Shown here one piece after another: positions 62,272 to 64,000 of a stretch of DNA of 64,000 bases. Position 1 is the stretch's first letter. Every line of letters starts with the position of its first letter. The notes under the pieces were generated by a model. It saw nothing but the letters and a program-made list of their open reading frames with translations. It had not been told where the DNA came from and did not search any database. The stretch lies in contig NW_026970751.1 in NCBI RefSeq assembly GCF_963678635.1, forward strand, positions 1-64,000, read 5' to 3'. Source of the DNA: Symsagittifera roscoffensis. Lineage: Eukaryota; Xenacoelomorpha; Acoela; Convolutidae. The position numbers and the translations under genes are program-made.

Positions 62272-64000
62272 GTGAGTTCATGTCATTTGAGATAGACCAG
62301 ATGTTATAATTTCTGATCAATACACAGTGCTTGTGACACTATCTTTTTTCGTCCAGATAGTTTCGTGCTACTCGTTAGTCCAGTATTGAATCTTTTTCGT
62401 ATTCTTATTTCCTTGCTATCAAAAGATATGTAGAAACTTTGGTTTTAGGTTATAAGTAAAAGCTACCTTTTTCCAATCTGAAGGCAAGTGTTTTTACTTA
62501 AAACTAAACAATTCTTCTGTAAGGTTTAGTTAGATGGATCCTGATTGGCTGGTGTTGATACTTTTCAGGATATATCTTCAGTAGGCTATAGAACTAGAAG
62601 GAGGTGAAATGACCGTGAATTCCAATTTGGCTTCATGTTTTTCACAGAAAAATTCCAAACCACTTATCCACGATGAAAAAGAAATTTTTTGAGATGCTAC
62701 TTTTTCGAAACTGTAATTAAATCTATTGTGTCTATAATTAAGTTTTTTGTTCCGACCATTGGAAATGGGGAGGAACTTTGTATTTGGGCGTATTTTAGTT
62801 TTTTCCACGCAAAATCAGGTACACAAATAATGATCGATTTGGGTTGAGTGGTATATCATTTTAAAGCCCTTTCAGTCGTGATTCGAACCACGTTAAAATT
62901 TTTTTTCACAGTGTCGAGAAAAACCGGTTTAAAGTTTTTGATTTTTGGTCTAATTTCGAGCTAATAAGGTGACCGGGCAATCAAAACTTGAAAATTCAAA
63001 AAATTTCAGATCTTTTAATTTTTATTTTCGTTTTTCTGATCATTTTTCTTCAAAAACTGTTTTCCAATTGACCTATTTTACTATGACTCTCAAATATGCG
63101 CAAATTCGTTTTTTTCTTTCAGATCTTTTTATCACAACATGCCGAAAAAATGACACGAAACGTATTTGAGAAAAATCTTTTTAAGAGTAATGAACGTAGT
63201 GAAAATGTATAGGTCTTGCTGATTTTGTGTTTGTTTTTTTTTCAGGAAAAAGTCTTAAGATATTGATGCAATTAGGTATAAATGAACTTTTTGAGTTCAA
63301 TTGAAATTCATCTGCTGCTGAAATAACACTCTCCTAATACGAACGTGCAAATGGTGTGAAAAATCGTGATCGCTTTCTAGTTTCGAAAGTGGAATTTATT
63401 TTTTAGATTTCCAGCGGATTAAAAATTTCACCTGTTGATCCAGTTTTCCCAAATTGGGCTAATGTTATCAAAAACGCGCCAATCATAAATCATTCTAGAA
63501 ATTTAAAAAGCTTAAACAGCTTTCTATTTTTTTCTTTGAAATTCGAAAGTTGAGATTTTTTCAACTAAGTCCGTGTTTTTATGTTTACTTTCGTTCATTT
63601 TTCTTTTCCAGTCTTCGATTGGCTATGTTATGAGTGTTTGTAGCTTTTTTTTGCCGTTGTTTCGCATTTGTTTGTGCTAAGTGCAACTTCACTTTTTGTT
63701 CATTTTCGTAACGGTTCGCGAAGAAGTGCTTCTAGGTGTCAGTCTTATGTTTTGAGGCGATATGATGTGTACCAGCTTAGCACAAAATTGTATGCGAGTA
63801 ATTTGAATATAGCTGAAAATCTAGTTATTGTTTATAAATGTGCGTGCAGATTTATGCAAAATGTTTGAACAATTTTGTTTGTCCAAATTTTCTACCATTT
63901 GGTGCCTTGAGTTTTTAAGAAAACACGTTTTTGAAATTCATGCTCAATATTCTTTTCGCGTAACTCCTTGAAGGAGATAACGTAGTTTTTGAAGAGTTCC
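62272..64000. other. intron 6 of citrate synthase and right edge
   Basis: Starts with GTGAGTTC at the exon 6 donor. It includes the repeat at 62,808-62,960 shared with 50,622-50,795. No exon encoding the missing catalytic half was recognised, so the intron exceeds 1.7 kb. Confidence 0.6.

Noticed and set aside
63240-63320. TTTTTCAG acceptor as the next citrate synthase exon
   Set aside because: The following sequence has early stops and no citrate synthase motif.

Overview
The window is nuclear DNA of an animal, most likely an invertebrate. It is AT-rich, has spliceosomal introns, an ordinary mitochondrial citrate synthase gene and a gamma-glutamylcyclotransferase gene, and is dominated by mobile elements. 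I cannot name the species.

Layout. 1-12.7 kb: a decayed Ty3/Gypsy-type LTR retrotransposon on the + strand (RNase H, integrase, then a glycoprotein/env-like gene) with very C-rich, G-poor + strand composition. The 3' half of the env-like gene lies in a 1,401-bp tandem duplication. 12.7-15.4 kb: non-coding DNA with a minisatellite. 15,439-33,750: an 18.3-kb Polinton/Maverick with 217-bp terminal inverted repeats and a perfect 6-bp target-site duplication. 33.8-35.5 kb: gag-protease remains of another Gypsy-like element. 36.0-40.2 kb (- strand): an old, frameshifted type-B DNA polymerase from a second mobile element. 40.3-46.7 kb: three tandem copies of a 1.75-2.6 kb unit, each ending in a Cys/Phe-like AT-rich minisatellite. 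46.9-50.8 kb: fold-back elements, a broken GGCT copy and a Penelope-like retroelement remnant. 52.8-53.4 kb: intact GGCT gene. 55.5-56.1 kb: a hAT-like non-autonomous element with an 8-bp target duplication. 56.8-57.4 kb (- strand): possible LINE ORF1 fragment. 58.8-62.3 kb: the first six coding exons of citrate synthase, which runs off the right edge.

The Polinton is the main feature. Its left arm is a compact, mostly overlapping + strand cluster: three unknown genes, a PC4-like small gene, a short ORF, a small membrane protein, packaging ATPase, a short conserved gene, a Lys/Glu-rich protein, retroviral-type integrase, penton-like minor capsid, a basic core/membrane-active protein, major capsid (one in-frame TGA), and adenovirus-type protease. 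The right end carries a protein-primed type-B polymerase with three N-terminal zinc fingers and two spliceosomal introns. Together these make a replication (PolB), integration (integrase) and virion (capsids, ATPase, protease) set. Between them, 104-bp inverted repeats that are 101/104 identical enclose a 3.5-kb cassette with two - strand genes (one PC4-like, one of unknown function with a possible HUH-type motif) and one + strand nuclear-type protein. This cassette is the best candidate for something undescribed.
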